Of a stretch of 49,659 nt of DNA, positions 26,315 to 37,185 are shown piece by piece. Each line of letters starts with the position of its first letter. Position 1 is the stretch's first letter. Below the pieces are notes generated by a model. That model did not search any database. It saw nothing but the letters and a program-made list of their open reading frames with translations, and was not told the origin of the DNA. The stretch is from Burkholderiales bacterium (lineage in GTDB: Bacteria; Pseudomonadota; Gammaproteobacteria; Burkholderiales; Burkholderiaceae_C): the NCBI GenBank assembly GCA_030603635.1, contig JAUVXK010000007.1:1-49659 (forward strand), given 5' to 3'. The position numbers and the translations under genes are program-made.

Positions 26315-28297
26315 ATGGCACCCATGCGTGCCTTGACCCGCCACTGGCCAGCCCCGCGATGTGGAGCCCCCCGGCTTCTCTCGTGGGGTTTTCTGTTGGC
26401 CGCAGGTTGGGCGCAGGCCTCGTCGGGTCTGCCGACCGAGGCCGATTTCTTCAGCGACGTGCCGATGGTCCTGACCGTGAGCCGCCTCGCACAGCCGCTG
26501 CAGGACACGCCCGGAGCGGTCACCGTGATCGACCGTGAGCTCATCCGCCAGTCGGGTGCGCGCACGCTGGCCGAACTGATGCGACTGGTTCCGGGCTACC
26601 TGGTGTCGGGCTACAACGGTGCCAATCCGGTGGCGGCCTATCACGTGCCGGTCGATGAGCTGGGGACGCGCAACCTCGTGCTTGTCGATGGCCGCTCGGT
26701 CTACTCCTCGACCTACCTGGGCGGAACCGTCAGGGGGCTCTACATGGTCGCTCTTGAGGACGTGGAGCGGATCGAGGTGCTGCGGGGTTCCAATTCGGCC
26801 GCCTACGGCGCCAATGCGCTGTTCGGGGTGATCAACGTCATCACCCGGCATCCGCAGGACACCATCGGTGGGACCGTTGCCGTGGCGGCGGGCGAGGAGG
26901 GCATCCGCGATGCCTATGCACGCTACGGCTGGGGAGACGCGGATGCCAGTCACCGTCTGTCGGTGGCCCAGCGACGCGACAATGGCTACCGCTTCGTCAA
27001 CGACGATGCACGACTGGTGACGCTGAAGTGGCGCAGCGATATCCGCCTCAACGCCCAGTCCGAGCTCGTGCTCTCGGCCGGTTATGCGGACAACCGGGCC
27101 GGCGAGGGGGTTCCGAGCACCACGCCCGGCCACTTCGACAATCCGGAGCGTGACGTTCGCTGGCGCAGCGCCTACCTGCAGGCGCGCTGGACCTATCAAC
27201 CGTCGGAGGACGAGTCGTTTCAAGGCACGGTGAGTTGGAGTGAGGAGCAGGCGGTGGATGATTTCATCTACCAGCGCCCGGGCTTGCAGGGGGTGGTCAT
27301 CGACTTTGGCAACCGGGAACGCCGGCTGCATGCCGAGTTCCAGCATCAGTTTCGTGCCAGTGATAGCCTGCGTTGGGTCTGGGGTGCCGGACTGAAAGAA
27401 GACAGCGCCGTTTCCCGCCCCCTGTTCTTTCGCGACAGCCGTATCCGCCAGTGGGATGCCCGGTTGTTCGGCAACGTCGAGTGGTCCATCGCCGACGACT
27501 GGGTGCTGAATGCGGGGGTGTTTGCCGGCAAGAATGGCGGCACGGGTGACTATGTCTCGCCGCGGCTCATGGTGAATTACCACCTGCTGCCGGGGCACAC
27601 CGTCCGCTTTGGGGTATCCACCGCGCAGCGGGCGCCGACCCTGTTCGAGCAGTTTGCCGATGTGCGCTACTTCTTTCCCAATGGAACCTTCATCACACGC
27701 ACCCTGGTCTCGAGCGGGCAGGTGGAACCCGAGCGCCTGGTCAGCCGCGAAATCAGCTATTACGGGCGCTTCCCCGAGGTCAACCTGACCGTGGATGCCC
27801 GCCTCTACGATGAGCGGTTCGATCGGGAGATCGACACCGTGTCCACCGTGGGGCTGGAGCGGGATTTCGTCAACACCGACGGTTTCCGGACCCAGGGCCT
27901 GGAATACCAGCTGCGCTGGCAACCCCGGCCGGGCACCCAGTTCCTCTGGAACCACAACCTCAACCGGTTTCGGTGGACCAACCCTGCCAATGCGGACCGA
28001 AACATCCCTCCTCGCCAGTTCTCCACCCTCGGGTGGATGCAGGAGCTGCCCGACGACTGGTCCCTGGCCCTGTGGGTCTACTCCCGGGATCCCATGGCTT
28101 GGCGTGCGGTGACGAGCGGGCTTCCCCGGGATCGCCGGGTGGACCTGCGGTTGTCGCGGCAGTTCCGGTGGGGAGACACCCGCGCAGAACTGGCGTTCAC
28201 GGTCCATTCGTTGAACGGGTCTCGCAAGGAATTCACCCTTTCCCGGCCTTCGGTCTTCCCCCGCCGGGCATTCGCCTCCCTGCATGTGGAGTTCTGA
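26315..28297 (+). CDS. TonB-dependent outer-membrane receptor
   Basis: Outer-membrane gated channel or receptor of 660 residues. A signal peptide ends near AQA (residue 31), and the mature N-terminus includes a possible TonB box (VLTVSRL). The plug domain (about 55-165) contains TPGAVTVIDRELIRQSGART, LVLVDGRSVYSS and VERIEVLRGSNSAAYGANA. The 22-strand barrel ends with the terminal aromatic LHVEF. No N-terminal signalling (STN) domain is present, so it does not talk to an anti-sigma factor. The start is ATG 26315 or 26324, both without clear ribosome sites. Its end overlaps the binding-protein gene by 14 nt, and a diguanylate cyclase follows. Ligand unknown. Confidence 0.92.
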   Translation: MAPMRALTRHWPAPRCGAPRLLSWGFLLAAGWAQASSGLPTEADFFSDVPMVLTVSRLAQPLQDTPGAVTVIDRELIRQSGARTLAELMRLVPGYLVSGYNGANPVAAYHVPVDELGTRNLVLVDGRSVYSSTYLGGTVRGLYMVALEDVERIEVLRGSNSAAYGANALFGVINVITRHPQDTIGGTVAVAAGEEGIRDAYARYGWGDADASHRLSVAQRRDNGYRFVNDDARLVTLKWRSDIRLNAQSELVLSAGYADNRAGEGVPSTTPGHFDNPERDVRWRSAYLQARWTYQPSEDESFQGTVSWSEEQAVDDFIYQRPGLQGVVIDFGNRERRLHAEFQHQFRASDSLRWVWGAGLKEDSAVSRPLFFRDSRIRQWDARLFGNVEWSIADDWVLNAGVFAGKNGGTGDYVSPRLMVNYHLLPGHTVRFGVSTAQRAPTLFEQFADVRYFFPNGTFITRTLVSSGQVEPERLVSREISYYGRFPEVNLTVDARLYDERFDREIDTVSTVGLERDFVNTDGFRTQGLEYQLRWQPRPGTQFLWNHNLNRFRWTNPANADRNIPPRQFSTLGWMQELPDDWSLALWVYSRDPMAWRAVTSGLPRDRRVDLRLSRQFRWGDTRAELAFTVHSLNGSRKEFTLSRPSVFPRRAFASLHVEF

Positions 28298-29237
28298 CCT
28301 GTCCCTGCTCAACCGGCGTCAGCTTTGGGCCTGGCCACTTGCTGCTGCGGCTCTGCTGGGTGTTCCGGCAGGGGTGGCTGGCCAGGCGGCACGTGTCCGG
28401 GTCTGGGTGTCCGATACGGGGGGGGCACAGGGCGAGGTCATCGGTCACCTGCGACGCCTCTGGGGGACGCAGGTGCAGATGGAGGTGCAGCCCGTGCCAC
28501 CCGTGCCGGTTCTGCCCGGCGAGGCGCGTTTGCACCTGACCTTGGGCGTGCGTCCACTGGTCGAACTTTCTGCCATGGTCCAGAGGCAGCCTGGTGCATG
28601 GACGGCACCCGTGCTGGCGGCCCTGCTGCCGGAGGCAGCGTATGCAGCGGTGGCGCGTTCATTGCCGGCGGGTTCTTCCGGGGTGTGGCTCGATCAGCCG
28701 CCCGAACGCTATCTGTCCCTGATCCAGCAAGCCATGCCACGCCGGCGCCGGGTCGGCGTCCTGTTCGGACCTGCCTCCGCAGCGCTGGAGCCTGCACTCG
28801 ACCGCGCGGCCAGCGACCGTCAACTGGTTTTGGTCAAGTCGCGTGTGCAGGAGGAGACGCAAAGCCTGTTCCCGCTGCTGCGCAACCTGCTTGCGGAGTC
28901 TGACGTGCTGCTGGCTTTGCCCGATCCGCTGATTTTCAACACCGCCACGCTGCAAAACATCCTGATTGCCACCTACCGGCAACGCATTCCCGTGGTCAGT
29001 TACGCCGAATCCCATGTCCGTGCCGGTGCCACGCTGAGCCTGTTCATCACACCTCAGGAGGTGGCTCGTCAGGTGGTGTCGGCCACCCAGGCCTTGTGGG
29101 CGGGAGGGTCGCTTCCCGCCCCCATGCGCGCCGCCAGTGGCACCGTGGCGGTGAACGAGCAGGTGGCCAGATCCCTCGGCCTGGACATGCCCGATGCCGA
29201 GGCGTTGCAACGGACCCTGGCAGGAGAATCCCGATGA
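28284..29237 (+). CDS. ABC-type substrate-binding-like periplasmic protein, orphan, sensor partner
   Basis: Exported protein of 317 residues with an N-terminal signal sequence (hydrophobic to about residue 33). The C-terminal half resembles the ABC_sub_bind (PF04392) fold: RRRRVGVLFGPASAALEPAL, PVVSYAESHVRAGATLSL, and an end with VAVNEQVARSLGLDMP as in that family. There is no ABC permease or ATPase beside it. Instead it overlaps the receptor gene (14 nt) and the diguanylate cyclase gene (4 nt, ATGA), so the three are made together. I infer that it binds a ligand in the periplasm and signals to the cyclase rather than feeding a transporter. Domain assignment is by eye. Confidence 0.75.
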   Translation: MWSSDLSLLNRRQLWAWPLAAAALLGVPAGVAGQAARVRVWVSDTGGAQGEVIGHLRRLWGTQVQMEVQPVPPVPVLPGEARLHLTLGVRPLVELSAMVQRQPGAWTAPVLAALLPEAAYAAVARSLPAGSSGVWLDQPPERYLSLIQQAMPRRRRVGVLFGPASAALEPALDRAASDRQLVLVKSRVQEETQSLFPLLRNLLAESDVLLALPDPLIFNTATLQNILIATYRQRIPVVSYAESHVRAGATLSLFITPQEVARQVVSATQALWAGGSLPAPMRAASGTVAVNEQVARSLGLDMPDAEALQRTLAGESR

Positions 29238-30589
29238 GACGTCTGCAACAGGCCATGGGGATCCGGGTTCGACTGTGGCTGGCGGCTGCCCTGCCGGCGG
29301 TTCTGGTCACCCTCTCGCTGCTGTGGGTGTTCATCGACCGGCAGGAGCGTGACCTCACCTCCGCCCTGGCCGACCGGGTGCGTGCGACGGCCTTGCAGGT
29401 GGCCGGGGCGGCAGAGTTCGGCCTGTTCGCCGGGGATCGCCAGAACCTGCAGCGCCAGGTGGACGGGCTGATGGCTTCCGATCCCGAACTGCTGGGGGTG
29501 GCGGTCATCCCAGCCGACGGTCGCTACCAGATCGTGGCAGGGGAGTTGCCCACCCTGCTGCCGCCGCTGAGCCATGAGGTGTCGACCCTGTTCGGGAAGG
29601 TGCTGGTGGTGGCTGTGCCCGTGCGCTACTCGTCCATCGAGGTGGACGATCTGTTCTCCCATGCACCGGAATTCCGGCGCGATCTCGCCCCACAAGGGCT
29701 GGCAGGACAGGTCGTGGTGGTGTTCGATCTGCAGAAGCTGCGGGAGCAGCGGCGTGATCTGCTGGTCTGGGCCATGCTGGTCACGGCGGTGGCCCTGGGA
29801 CTGGCGACGGTGATGTCCACGGTCATCGCCTCCAGCGTCACCGGGCCCATGGCCGGCGTGTCCAAGGTGGTCGAGCAGATCGGCCTGGGGCAGTTGCATG
29901 CCCGTGCCGACGTGTCGACCTCCGGGCCGCTGGCCGATCTGGCTCGTGGCATCAATGCCATGGCGTCCCGGATTGCCCTGACCCAGGACGACCTTCGACA
30001 CCAGGTGGCCGCAGCGACCCGGGAGTTGCGTCTGCAGAAAGAGGCAGCCGAGAAGGCCGCCCGCATCGACACCCTCACCGGAGTGGCGAGCCGGCGTGCT
30101 TTCACCGAGCGGGCGGAACTGGAAATCCAGCGTGCCTTGCGTTACCGCCAGCCATTGTCGGTGGTCATGGTGGACCTGGACCGCTTCAAACGCATCAACG
30201 ACACCTATGGACACGCCGTGGGCGATGCGGTGCTGGTCAGTTTTGCCCAGGTGTTGCTAAGCGATGTCCGCGAGGTGGACATGGTGGGCCGCCTTGGTGG
30301 CGAGGAATTCGCGGTCTTGCTGCCCGGCATTGAGGGGGAAGAGGCCATGCGGGTCGCCGAGCGCATGCGCGCCGCTGTCGAGGAGCTGGCGCTGATGGTG
30401 GGGGGCCAACGCCTGACGTTCACCGCCAGTTTTGGTGTGGCCGACTTCGATGGCGTGGAGGTGAATCTGCCGGGCCTGCTGGCGAAAGCCGATGCCGCCC
30501 TGTACCAGGCCAAGCATACCGGGCGCAACCGGGTGGTTTACGCCGACAATTCCGTCCCGTCGTTCGAGGACACGCGGCCGGCAGGCTGA
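29234..30589 (+). CDS. Membrane diguanylate cyclase (periplasmic sensor, HAMP, GGDEF)
   Basis: Makes cyclic di-GMP from two GTP. Of 451 residues, helix 1 spans about 13-35, the periplasmic domain 36-175 (CHASE8-like, as in YfiN/TpbB), helix 2 about 176-199, HAMP 200-252, a short coiled coil to 275, and the GGDEF domain 278-440. The active-site motif is GGEEF (355-359). An inhibitory I-site RxxD (REVD, 346-349) lies exactly five residues before it, so product inhibition is expected. There is no EAL domain. The ATG at 29234 has AGGAGAA upstream and overlaps the preceding stop (ATGA). Being third in the receptor/binding-protein unit, it is probably the output of that sensor. Confidence 0.93.
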   Translation: MRRLQQAMGIRVRLWLAAALPAVLVTLSLLWVFIDRQERDLTSALADRVRATALQVAGAAEFGLFAGDRQNLQRQVDGLMASDPELLGVAVIPADGRYQIVAGELPTLLPPLSHEVSTLFGKVLVVAVPVRYSSIEVDDLFSHAPEFRRDLAPQGLAGQVVVVFDLQKLREQRRDLLVWAMLVTAVALGLATVMSTVIASSVTGPMAGVSKVVEQIGLGQLHARADVSTSGPLADLARGINAMASRIALTQDDLRHQVAAATRELRLQKEAAEKAARIDTLTGVASRRAFTERAELEIQRALRYRQPLSVVMVDLDRFKRINDTYGHAVGDAVLVSFAQVLLSDVREVDMVGRLGGEEFAVLLPGIEGEEAMRVAERMRAAVEELALMVGGQRLTFTASFGVADFDGVEVNLPGLLAKADAALYQAKHTGRNRVVYADNSVPSFEDTRPAG

Positions 30590-30600
30590 ACCGCCGGCCG
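30575..30600. repeat. Inverted repeat at the cyclase/argH convergent end
   Basis: CGGCCGGC (30575-30582) and GCCGGCCG (30593-30600) form a perfect 8-bp stem with a 10-nt loop across the cyclase stop codon. There is no U-tract, so it is at most a weak bidirectional terminator for the convergent cyclase and argH transcripts. Confidence 0.35.
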
Positions 30601-30607
30601 GCACCGC

Positions 30608-32059
<1,452 letters not shown>

Positions 32060-32146
32060 GGGGATGGGCGCGACAGCGGCGCGAAAATTTGAAAGAATGC
32101 GAGAGATATCGATTTTACGTTGCCACACTCTCGGGGAAGGGTTGCG

Positions 32147-32908
32147 ATGCGCATGCGGATTCTGCTGGTGGATGACGAGCCCTTGGCCCGGGCCCGGCTG
32201 CGCTCCCTGCTGGACGAATGCGCATGGCCCGATGGCGGGCGTGCCGAAGTGGGCGAGGCCGGAGATGCCGTGCAGGCCATGGAGCGGCTGCAGCACGCCG
32301 AGTGGGATGCGGTGCTGCTGGACATCCACATGCCTGGAGTGGACGGGTTGGCCTTTGCAAGGTTGCTGCGAGACTTGCCCGATGCACCCGCCGTGGTGTT
32401 TGTGACGGCGCACGCCGAGCACGCCCTGGAGGCCTTCGACGTGGAAGCCGTGGACTACCTCACCAAGCCGGTGCGGCAGGAGCGCCTGCAGCAGGCCCTG
32501 GACAAGGTAGCTAGGCGGCGGCCCTCGGCCCCTGCGGATCTGCAGGAGGCCGGGACCACCGATTTCCTGCTCATTCACGACCGGGGGCGCACCGAGCGCG
32601 TGCCACTGGCGGAAGTCGTGTACCTCAAGGCCGAGCTGAAGTACGTCACGGTCCGCACCGGCCAGCGGTCCTACATCTACGACGGTTCCCTGCACGAGCT
32701 GGAGCAGGCACACCCGCAGCGCTGGCTGCGCATCCACCGCAACGCGCTGGTGGCCAGGCACCGTGTGCGCGCGCTCGAAAAAGGACGCGAGCCGAACGAC
32801 GAACCGGAAAGCTGGTGGCTGCGCCTGGACGGTGTGGAAGAGGCCCTGGCGGTGTCGCGCCGGCAGTTGCCTGCCGTGCGGGAGGCCTTGGCTGGGCGTG
32901 CGTGCTAG
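32147..32908 (+). CDS. LytTR-family response regulator (AlgR-like)
   Basis: Two-component transcription factor of 253 residues. The receiver domain (1-120) has the acidic pair DD near 9-10, phospho-acceptor Asp59 (LLDIHMPG), a conserved Thr (VTAH) and Lys (TKPV). The LytTR DNA-binding domain (about 145-245) shows [16 protein letters not shown] and [12 protein letters not shown]. The ATG at 32147 has GGGGAAGG about 7 nt upstream. It lies directly ahead of hemC as algR does in Pseudomonas, but the kinase gene normally between argH and algR is absent here; a LytS/FimS-type kinase is encoded at 46908-47909. Confidence 0.93.
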   Translation: MRMRILLVDDEPLARARLRSLLDECAWPDGGRAEVGEAGDAVQAMERLQHAEWDAVLLDIHMPGVDGLAFARLLRDLPDAPAVVFVTAHAEHALEAFDVEAVDYLTKPVRQERLQQALDKVARRRPSAPADLQEAGTTDFLLIHDRGRTERVPLAEVVYLKAELKYVTVRTGQRSYIYDGSLHELEQAHPQRWLRIHRNALVARHRVRALEKGREPNDEPESWWLRLDGVEEALAVSRRQLPAVREALAGRAC

Positions 32909-32963
32909 CATCGACGGTTTTGTGTGTCGAACGTCGGCGGAGCCGGCGTCACAGGATATGGGC

Positions 32964-33932
32964 ATGTCTGAATCTCCCGCACTGAACCTCACCATTGCGA
33001 CCCGCGAGAGCCGGCTGGCGCTCTGGCAGGCCGAGCACGTTCAGGCGTTGCTGCAGGCCCGTGGTCATGCGGTCCAATTGCTGGGCATGACCACCCAGGG
33101 CGACCAGATTCTGGACCGCGCGCTGAGCAAGGTGGGTGGCAAGGGCCTGTTCGTCAAGGAACTGGAGGTCGCGCTGGAGCAGGGGCGTGCCGATCTGGCC
33201 GTGCATTCGCTCAAGGACGTGCCAATGGAATTGCCTCCCGGCTTCATTCTGGCGTGCGTGATGGAACGGGAGGACCCGCGCGACGCCTGGGTCTCGCCCC
33301 ATTGCCCCGATCTGCCGGATCTGCCTCCGAACGCCGTGGTCGGCACCTCCAGCCTGCGCCGCGTGGTGCTGCTGCGCGAGGCGCTCCACCGCATCGGGCG
33401 GGACGATGTCCGCATCGAGCCCCTGCGTGGCAACCTGGACACCCGGTTGCGCAAGCTCGATGAAGGGCAGTACCACGCCATCGTGCTCGCTGCCGCCGGA
33501 CTCAAGCGCCTGAAGCTGGAGACGCGCATCCGCAAGATTTTCTCGCCCCATGAAATGCTGCCTGCCGCCGGGCAGGGGGCGCTCGGCATTGAAGTGCGCC
33601 ACCACCGTGCGGAGGTGGTGCAGGCCCTGGCGCCGCTGGCCGACCGTGCCACCTGGTGGTCGGTGGCGGCCGAGCGGGCCGTATCGCGCACCATGGGGGG
33701 CAGCTGCTCCATGCCGTTGGCAGCGTTCTCCACCTGGGTGGAGGCGCCGGGCGGGGGTGAGGGCGTGCTCAGGCTCGAAGCCGCCTGGGGCGAGCCCGAG
33801 GGGCGCGGCCCGGTGCTGCGGACCAGCGGGCAGGCGCGCATTGCTTCTTTGGAGGACGCCGACGCCCTCGGGGTGGAGGTGGCGCAGGCCTTGCAGCGCG
33901 CTGGCGCTCCCGGGGGCCGCGCGACGGCATGA
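32964..33932 (+). CDS. hemC: Hydroxymethylbilane synthase (porphobilinogen deaminase)
   Basis: Cytoplasmic enzyme of 322 residues that joins four porphobilinogen units into hydroxymethylbilane in heme synthesis. It has [16 protein letters not shown] at the start, [14 protein letters not shown] near 50, HSLKDVPME near 75, and the cofactor-binding cysteine Cys248 in [12 protein letters not shown] chose the ATG at 32964 because AGGA lies 7 nt upstream, whereas it is too close to the ATG at 32958. It heads the hemC-hemD-hemX-hemY row and overlaps hemD by 4 nt. Confidence 0.96.
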   Translation: MSESPALNLTIATRESRLALWQAEHVQALLQARGHAVQLLGMTTQGDQILDRALSKVGGKGLFVKELEVALEQGRADLAVHSLKDVPMELPPGFILACVMEREDPRDAWVSPHCPDLPDLPPNAVVGTSSLRRVVLLREALHRIGRDDVRIEPLRGNLDTRLRKLDEGQYHAIVLAAAGLKRLKLETRIRKIFSPHEMLPAAGQGALGIEVRHHRAEVVQALAPLADRATWWSVAAERAVSRTMGGSCSMPLAAFSTWVEAPGGGEGVLRLEAAWGEPEGRGPVLRTSGQARIASLEDADALGVEVAQALQRAGAPGGRATA

Positions 33933-34684
33933 CCACGGTCCTCGTCACCCGACCCGAGCGGGAGGCGGCCTGGTGGGTCGAGGCCCTGTGCGCGTCTGGC
34001 TGGGCGGCCCGGGCCCTGCCCCTGATCGAGATCGCCCCACCCACCGACACCGACGCCCTGCGGCGTGCCCAGGCTGCCGCCCCCGGTTTCGATGCGTGGA
34101 TGTTCGTGAGTGCGCAGGCCGTGCGCCCCTTCATGACCCCCGCGCTGGCCCAGGCCTTGCCCCGCTGCTGGGCGCCAGGCCCCGGCACGGCACAGGCGCT
34201 GTTGGCGGCAGGCGTGGAGCCGGGGCGCATCGATCAACCGGCGGCCTCGGCCGAACAGTTCGATTCCGAGGCCCTGTGGCGGGTCGTGGGTTCGCAGGTG
34301 CATCCGGGGCACCGCTTGCTCATCGTGCGTGGCCAGTCAGCCCAAGGACACACCGGCCGCGACTGGCTCCAGGCGCAGTGCCTCGCCGCCGGTGGCGACG
34401 TGTCCAGTTGCATCGCCTATCGGCGTCTGCCACCGGTGTGGGACGCGGCCACGCGGCAGCGGGTGACCGAATGGGCAGGGGGCGATGCCATCTGGCTGTT
34501 CAGCAGCACCGAAGGCCTCCAGCACCTGGCGGATCTGTGCCCCGGCCAGTCCTGGAGCCGTGCGCGGGCACTCGTCACGCATCCGCGCATCGAAATGTCA
34601 GCCCGGCGCATGGGATTTGGCGAAATAATCACCACACGGCCTGCCCTCGACGACGTGGTGCGGGCCCTGGAAAACCACCGTTGA
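33929..34684 (+). CDS. hemD: Uroporphyrinogen-III synthase
   Basis: Cytoplasmic enzyme of 251 residues that closes and inverts the D ring of hydroxymethylbilane to uroporphyrinogen III. The family is poorly conserved. Visible support is the N-terminal [15 protein letters not shown], the [14 protein letters not shown] segment, [17 protein letters not shown] near 130, and the late [13 protein letters not shown]. The ATGA overlap with hemC and the following hemX make the call firm. Confidence 0.92.
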   Translation: MTTVLVTRPEREAAWWVEALCASGWAARALPLIEIAPPTDTDALRRAQAAAPGFDAWMFVSAQAVRPFMTPALAQALPRCWAPGPGTAQALLAAGVEPGRIDQPAASAEQFDSEALWRVVGSQVHPGHRLLIVRGQSAQGHTGRDWLQAQCLAAGGDVSSCIAYRRLPPVWDAATRQRVTEWAGGDAIWLFSSTEGLQHLADLCPGQSWSRARALVTHPRIEMSARRMGFGEIITTRPALDDVVRALENHR

Positions 34685-34686
34685 TC

Positions 34687-35853
34687 ATGTCCGAACCGGA
34701 AAAAGACCCCGTCATCGTTTCCTCGCCGGCCCAGGCCGCCAGTGCCCCTGTCGACGCACCTGCCGCTGCGGTGCCGACCAGGGGAACGGGGCGACTGTCG
34801 GCGTGGATGGCATGGCTCGCTCTGGCGCTGGCTGCTGGCGCACTCGCGTGGGCCGCTTCGCTGGCGCAACGCCTGGGTCAGACGCAGGAAACCATGGCCC
34901 GCCGCAGTGCCGACACGCTGACCGAGGCCGCCGCTGCCCGTACCCTGGCTCAGCAGGCGGAATCGCAGTCCAAGGAACTGGCCGCACGGTTGGGGGTGGC
35001 CGAGTTGCGCTTGTCGGAGGTGTCTCTGCAGCGCAGCCAGCTCGAAGAGCTCATGTTGTCGGTGTCGCGTTCGCGCGACGACAGTCTGGTTCAGGACTTG
35101 GAGGCTGCGGTCCGTCTGGCCGTGCAGCAAAGCCAGTTGACGGGCAGTGCGCAGCCGCTGATTTCCGCGCTGCAGGGGGCCGAGCAGCGTATCGAGCGCG
35201 CCGCACAGCCACGCCTGAATCCGGTGCAGCGTGCCATTGCCCGCGACATCGAAAGGCTGCGGGCGGCAGAGCTGGTCGACGTGCCGGCGCTGGTCACCCG
35301 GATCGATGAACTGCTGCGCCACGTGGACGACTGGCCTCTGCGCAATGCCCCGCTGCTGGTCACGGACACGGTTGTCGTGGCAGCCGAGCCGGTTTCGGAC
35401 ACGTCGGACGCGCAGCAGGAAACGCCTCTCCCCGAGGAGGCTGCGAATGCGCTGACGCGGGGCTGGGCGCGTTTCAACGCCTGGCGCAGCGAAGCCATGG
35501 CCCGGTGGTGGGCGCATGTCCGCGAAAGCAGCTCCGATCTGGTGCGCGTCAGTCGCATCGACCAGCCGGAGGCGGCGCTCCTGGCACCCGAACAGTCTTT
35601 CTTCCTGCGCGAGAACCTGAAGCTCACCCTGTTGAACGCCCGGCTGGGCCTGTTGGGGCGGCAGTTCGACACCGCTCGGGCCGACATCCAGAAAACCCGT
35701 GCGCTGGTGCAGCGTTATTTCGACGACCAGGCGGTTTCCACCCGACTGGCCCTGCAGACCCTGGCCCAGCTCGAGGTGGACATGCGGCAGGACACCCTGC
35801 CCAGGCCCGACGAGACCCTGGGTGCCCTGGCGGTGGCCGCGAGTGGCCGCTGA
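34687..35853 (+). CDS. hemX: HemX-like inner-membrane protein
   Basis: Protein of 388 residues with a cytoplasmic Ala/Pro-rich N-terminus, a single membrane helix (about 40-60) and a long periplasmic coiled-coil and helical region. Coiled-coil heptads run through about 65-125 (QETMARRSADTLTEA and onward). It matches the HemX family usually encoded beside hemD. Despite the name, methyltransferase activity is not expected in this form; its role is unsettled. It starts 2 nt after the hemD stop and lies 18 nt before hemY. Confidence 0.85.
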   Translation: MSEPEKDPVIVSSPAQAASAPVDAPAAAVPTRGTGRLSAWMAWLALALAAGALAWAASLAQRLGQTQETMARRSADTLTEAAAARTLAQQAESQSKELAARLGVAELRLSEVSLQRSQLEELMLSVSRSRDDSLVQDLEAAVRLAVQQSQLTGSAQPLISALQGAEQRIERAAQPRLNPVQRAIARDIERLRAAELVDVPALVTRIDELLRHVDDWPLRNAPLLVTDTVVVAAEPVSDTSDAQQETPLPEEAANALTRGWARFNAWRSEAMARWWAHVRESSSDLVRVSRIDQPEAALLAPEQSFFLRENLKLTLLNARLGLLGRQFDTARADIQKTRALVQRYFDDQAVSTRLALQTLAQLEVDMRQDTLPRPDETLGALAVAASGR

Positions 35854-35871
35854 CCACAGGAGGGTCCATTC

Positions 35872-37170
35872 ATGAGAACCGTGTTCTGGTTTCTGTTCCT
35901 GGCCGCCGTGGCCGTGGCCTTGGCGCTGCTGGTGGGTGACAACACGGCCACCGTCACGGTGTTCTGGCATCCGTGGCGCCTCGACATGTCGCTCAACCTG
36001 GTGCTGTTCGCCGTCGTCGCCGGGTTCGTGTTGCTGCACCTCACGCTGCGTGGCCTGTCGCTGCTGCGCGGCCTGCCGCAGCAGGCCCATCGTTGGCGAG
36101 CCCATCAGCTGGAACGGGCCGTCTACGTCTCCCTGCTGGATGCGGTGACTTACCAGCTGGCCGGGCGTTTTGTGCGGGCCCAGGCCGCTGCACGTCATGC
36201 GCAGCAGGTACTGGATGGTTTGCCGGCCGACGGTGGCATGGCGCGCCGGGCGCAGTGGCTCGTGCTGGCTCGGCTGTTGGAGGCGGAAAGCGCTCAGGCG
36301 CTGGGCAACACCGAGCGCCGTGACCAGGCCATCGAGGCGCTGGTCGCCGTGACGGATGCCGATGCCGCAGCCGCCCGGGAGGGGGCCATGCTGCGTGCCG
36401 CTGCCTGGGCCGTGAAGGACCGCGATGCCAATGCCGCCCGGCACTGGCTCCAGCTGTTGCCCCAGGGCGCGGTCCGGCGGATTCAGGCGGTGCGTCTGCG
36501 CCTGAAGCTTGCCCAGCTCGAAAGGGATACCCCCGTCGCGCTGGACATGGTGCGCCTGCTCACCAAGCACAAGGCATTCTCCCCGGCCGTGGCCGCGAGC
36601 CTGCTGAAAGGCTTGCTCAACGACACCCTGCAACAGGCCCACGACCCGGCCCAGTTGCTTCAGGTCTGGCAGGCGCTTGACGAACGCGAGCGACGGGAGC
36701 CCACCCTGGCTTTGCAGTTCCTGCAGCGCTGGGAGCAACTCGAGCCGGTTTCCTTGTCTTCCGCCCCGGAGGCAGAGGAGGTCGGCCCAGACCCAGAAGG
36801 GTGGTCGCACCGCGTCCACGCCCTGGAGGCGGTCTGGAAGGGGTATCCCACGCTCTCCGAACGTCAGCGTCGTGCGGGTCTGCTGTTGATCGAGGCGCAC
36901 CTGCCCCGTCTGGAGGCACGCTGGGTGCCGGAAATCGAGACGGCGCAGCAGGTGCAACCCGCCGACGCCGGCCTGCAGTATCTCGCCGGGCAGGCCTTCA
37001 TGCAGCGCCAGCTCTGGGGCAAGGCGGCCAGGTTGCTGACCCTGGCCAGCAACGGTTTGCAGGATCCGGAACTGCTGCGTCGCACCTGGTCCTCACTGGC
37101 TCAACTCGCCGAACAGCGCGGCGACGAAGAGGCCGCACGAAAGGCCTGGAAGCGTGCCGCCCTGAGCTGA
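35872..37170 (+). CDS. hemY: HemY-like inner-membrane TPR protein
   Basis: Protein of 432 residues with two N-terminal membrane helices (about 3-20 and 42-60) enclosing the typical HemY segment VTVFWHPWRLDMSLNLV. A helical TPR-rich domain follows, seen as repeated Ala/Leu-rich helix pairs to the C-terminus (for example AGQAFMQRQLWGKAARLL). This proteobacterial HemY is linked to protoheme synthesis, but its function is not settled; it is not the Bacillus HemY oxidase. The ATG at 35872 has AGGAGG upstream. Confidence 0.88.
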   Translation: MRTVFWFLFLAAVAVALALLVGDNTATVTVFWHPWRLDMSLNLVLFAVVAGFVLLHLTLRGLSLLRGLPQQAHRWRAHQLERAVYVSLLDAVTYQLAGRFVRAQAAARHAQQVLDGLPADGGMARRAQWLVLARLLEAESAQALGNTERRDQAIEALVAVTDADAAAAREGAMLRAAAWAVKDRDANAARHWLQLLPQGAVRRIQAVRLRLKLAQLERDTPVALDMVRLLTKHKAFSPAVAASLLKGLLNDTLQQAHDPAQLLQVWQALDERERREPTLALQFLQRWEQLEPVSLSSAPEAEEVGPDPEGWSHRVHALEAVWKGYPTLSERQRRAGLLLIEAHLPRLEARWVPEIETAQQVQPADAGLQYLAGQAFMQRQLWGKAARLLTLASNGLQDPELLRRTWSSLAQLAEQRGDEEAARKAWKRAALS

Positions 37171-37185
37171 CCTGCAGGTCTTTCC

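Noticed and set aside
32060-32995. N-terminal extension of argH of over 300 residues
   Set aside because: It runs antisense through the AlgR-like gene and its promoter; ArgH similarity begins at the ATG at 32059.
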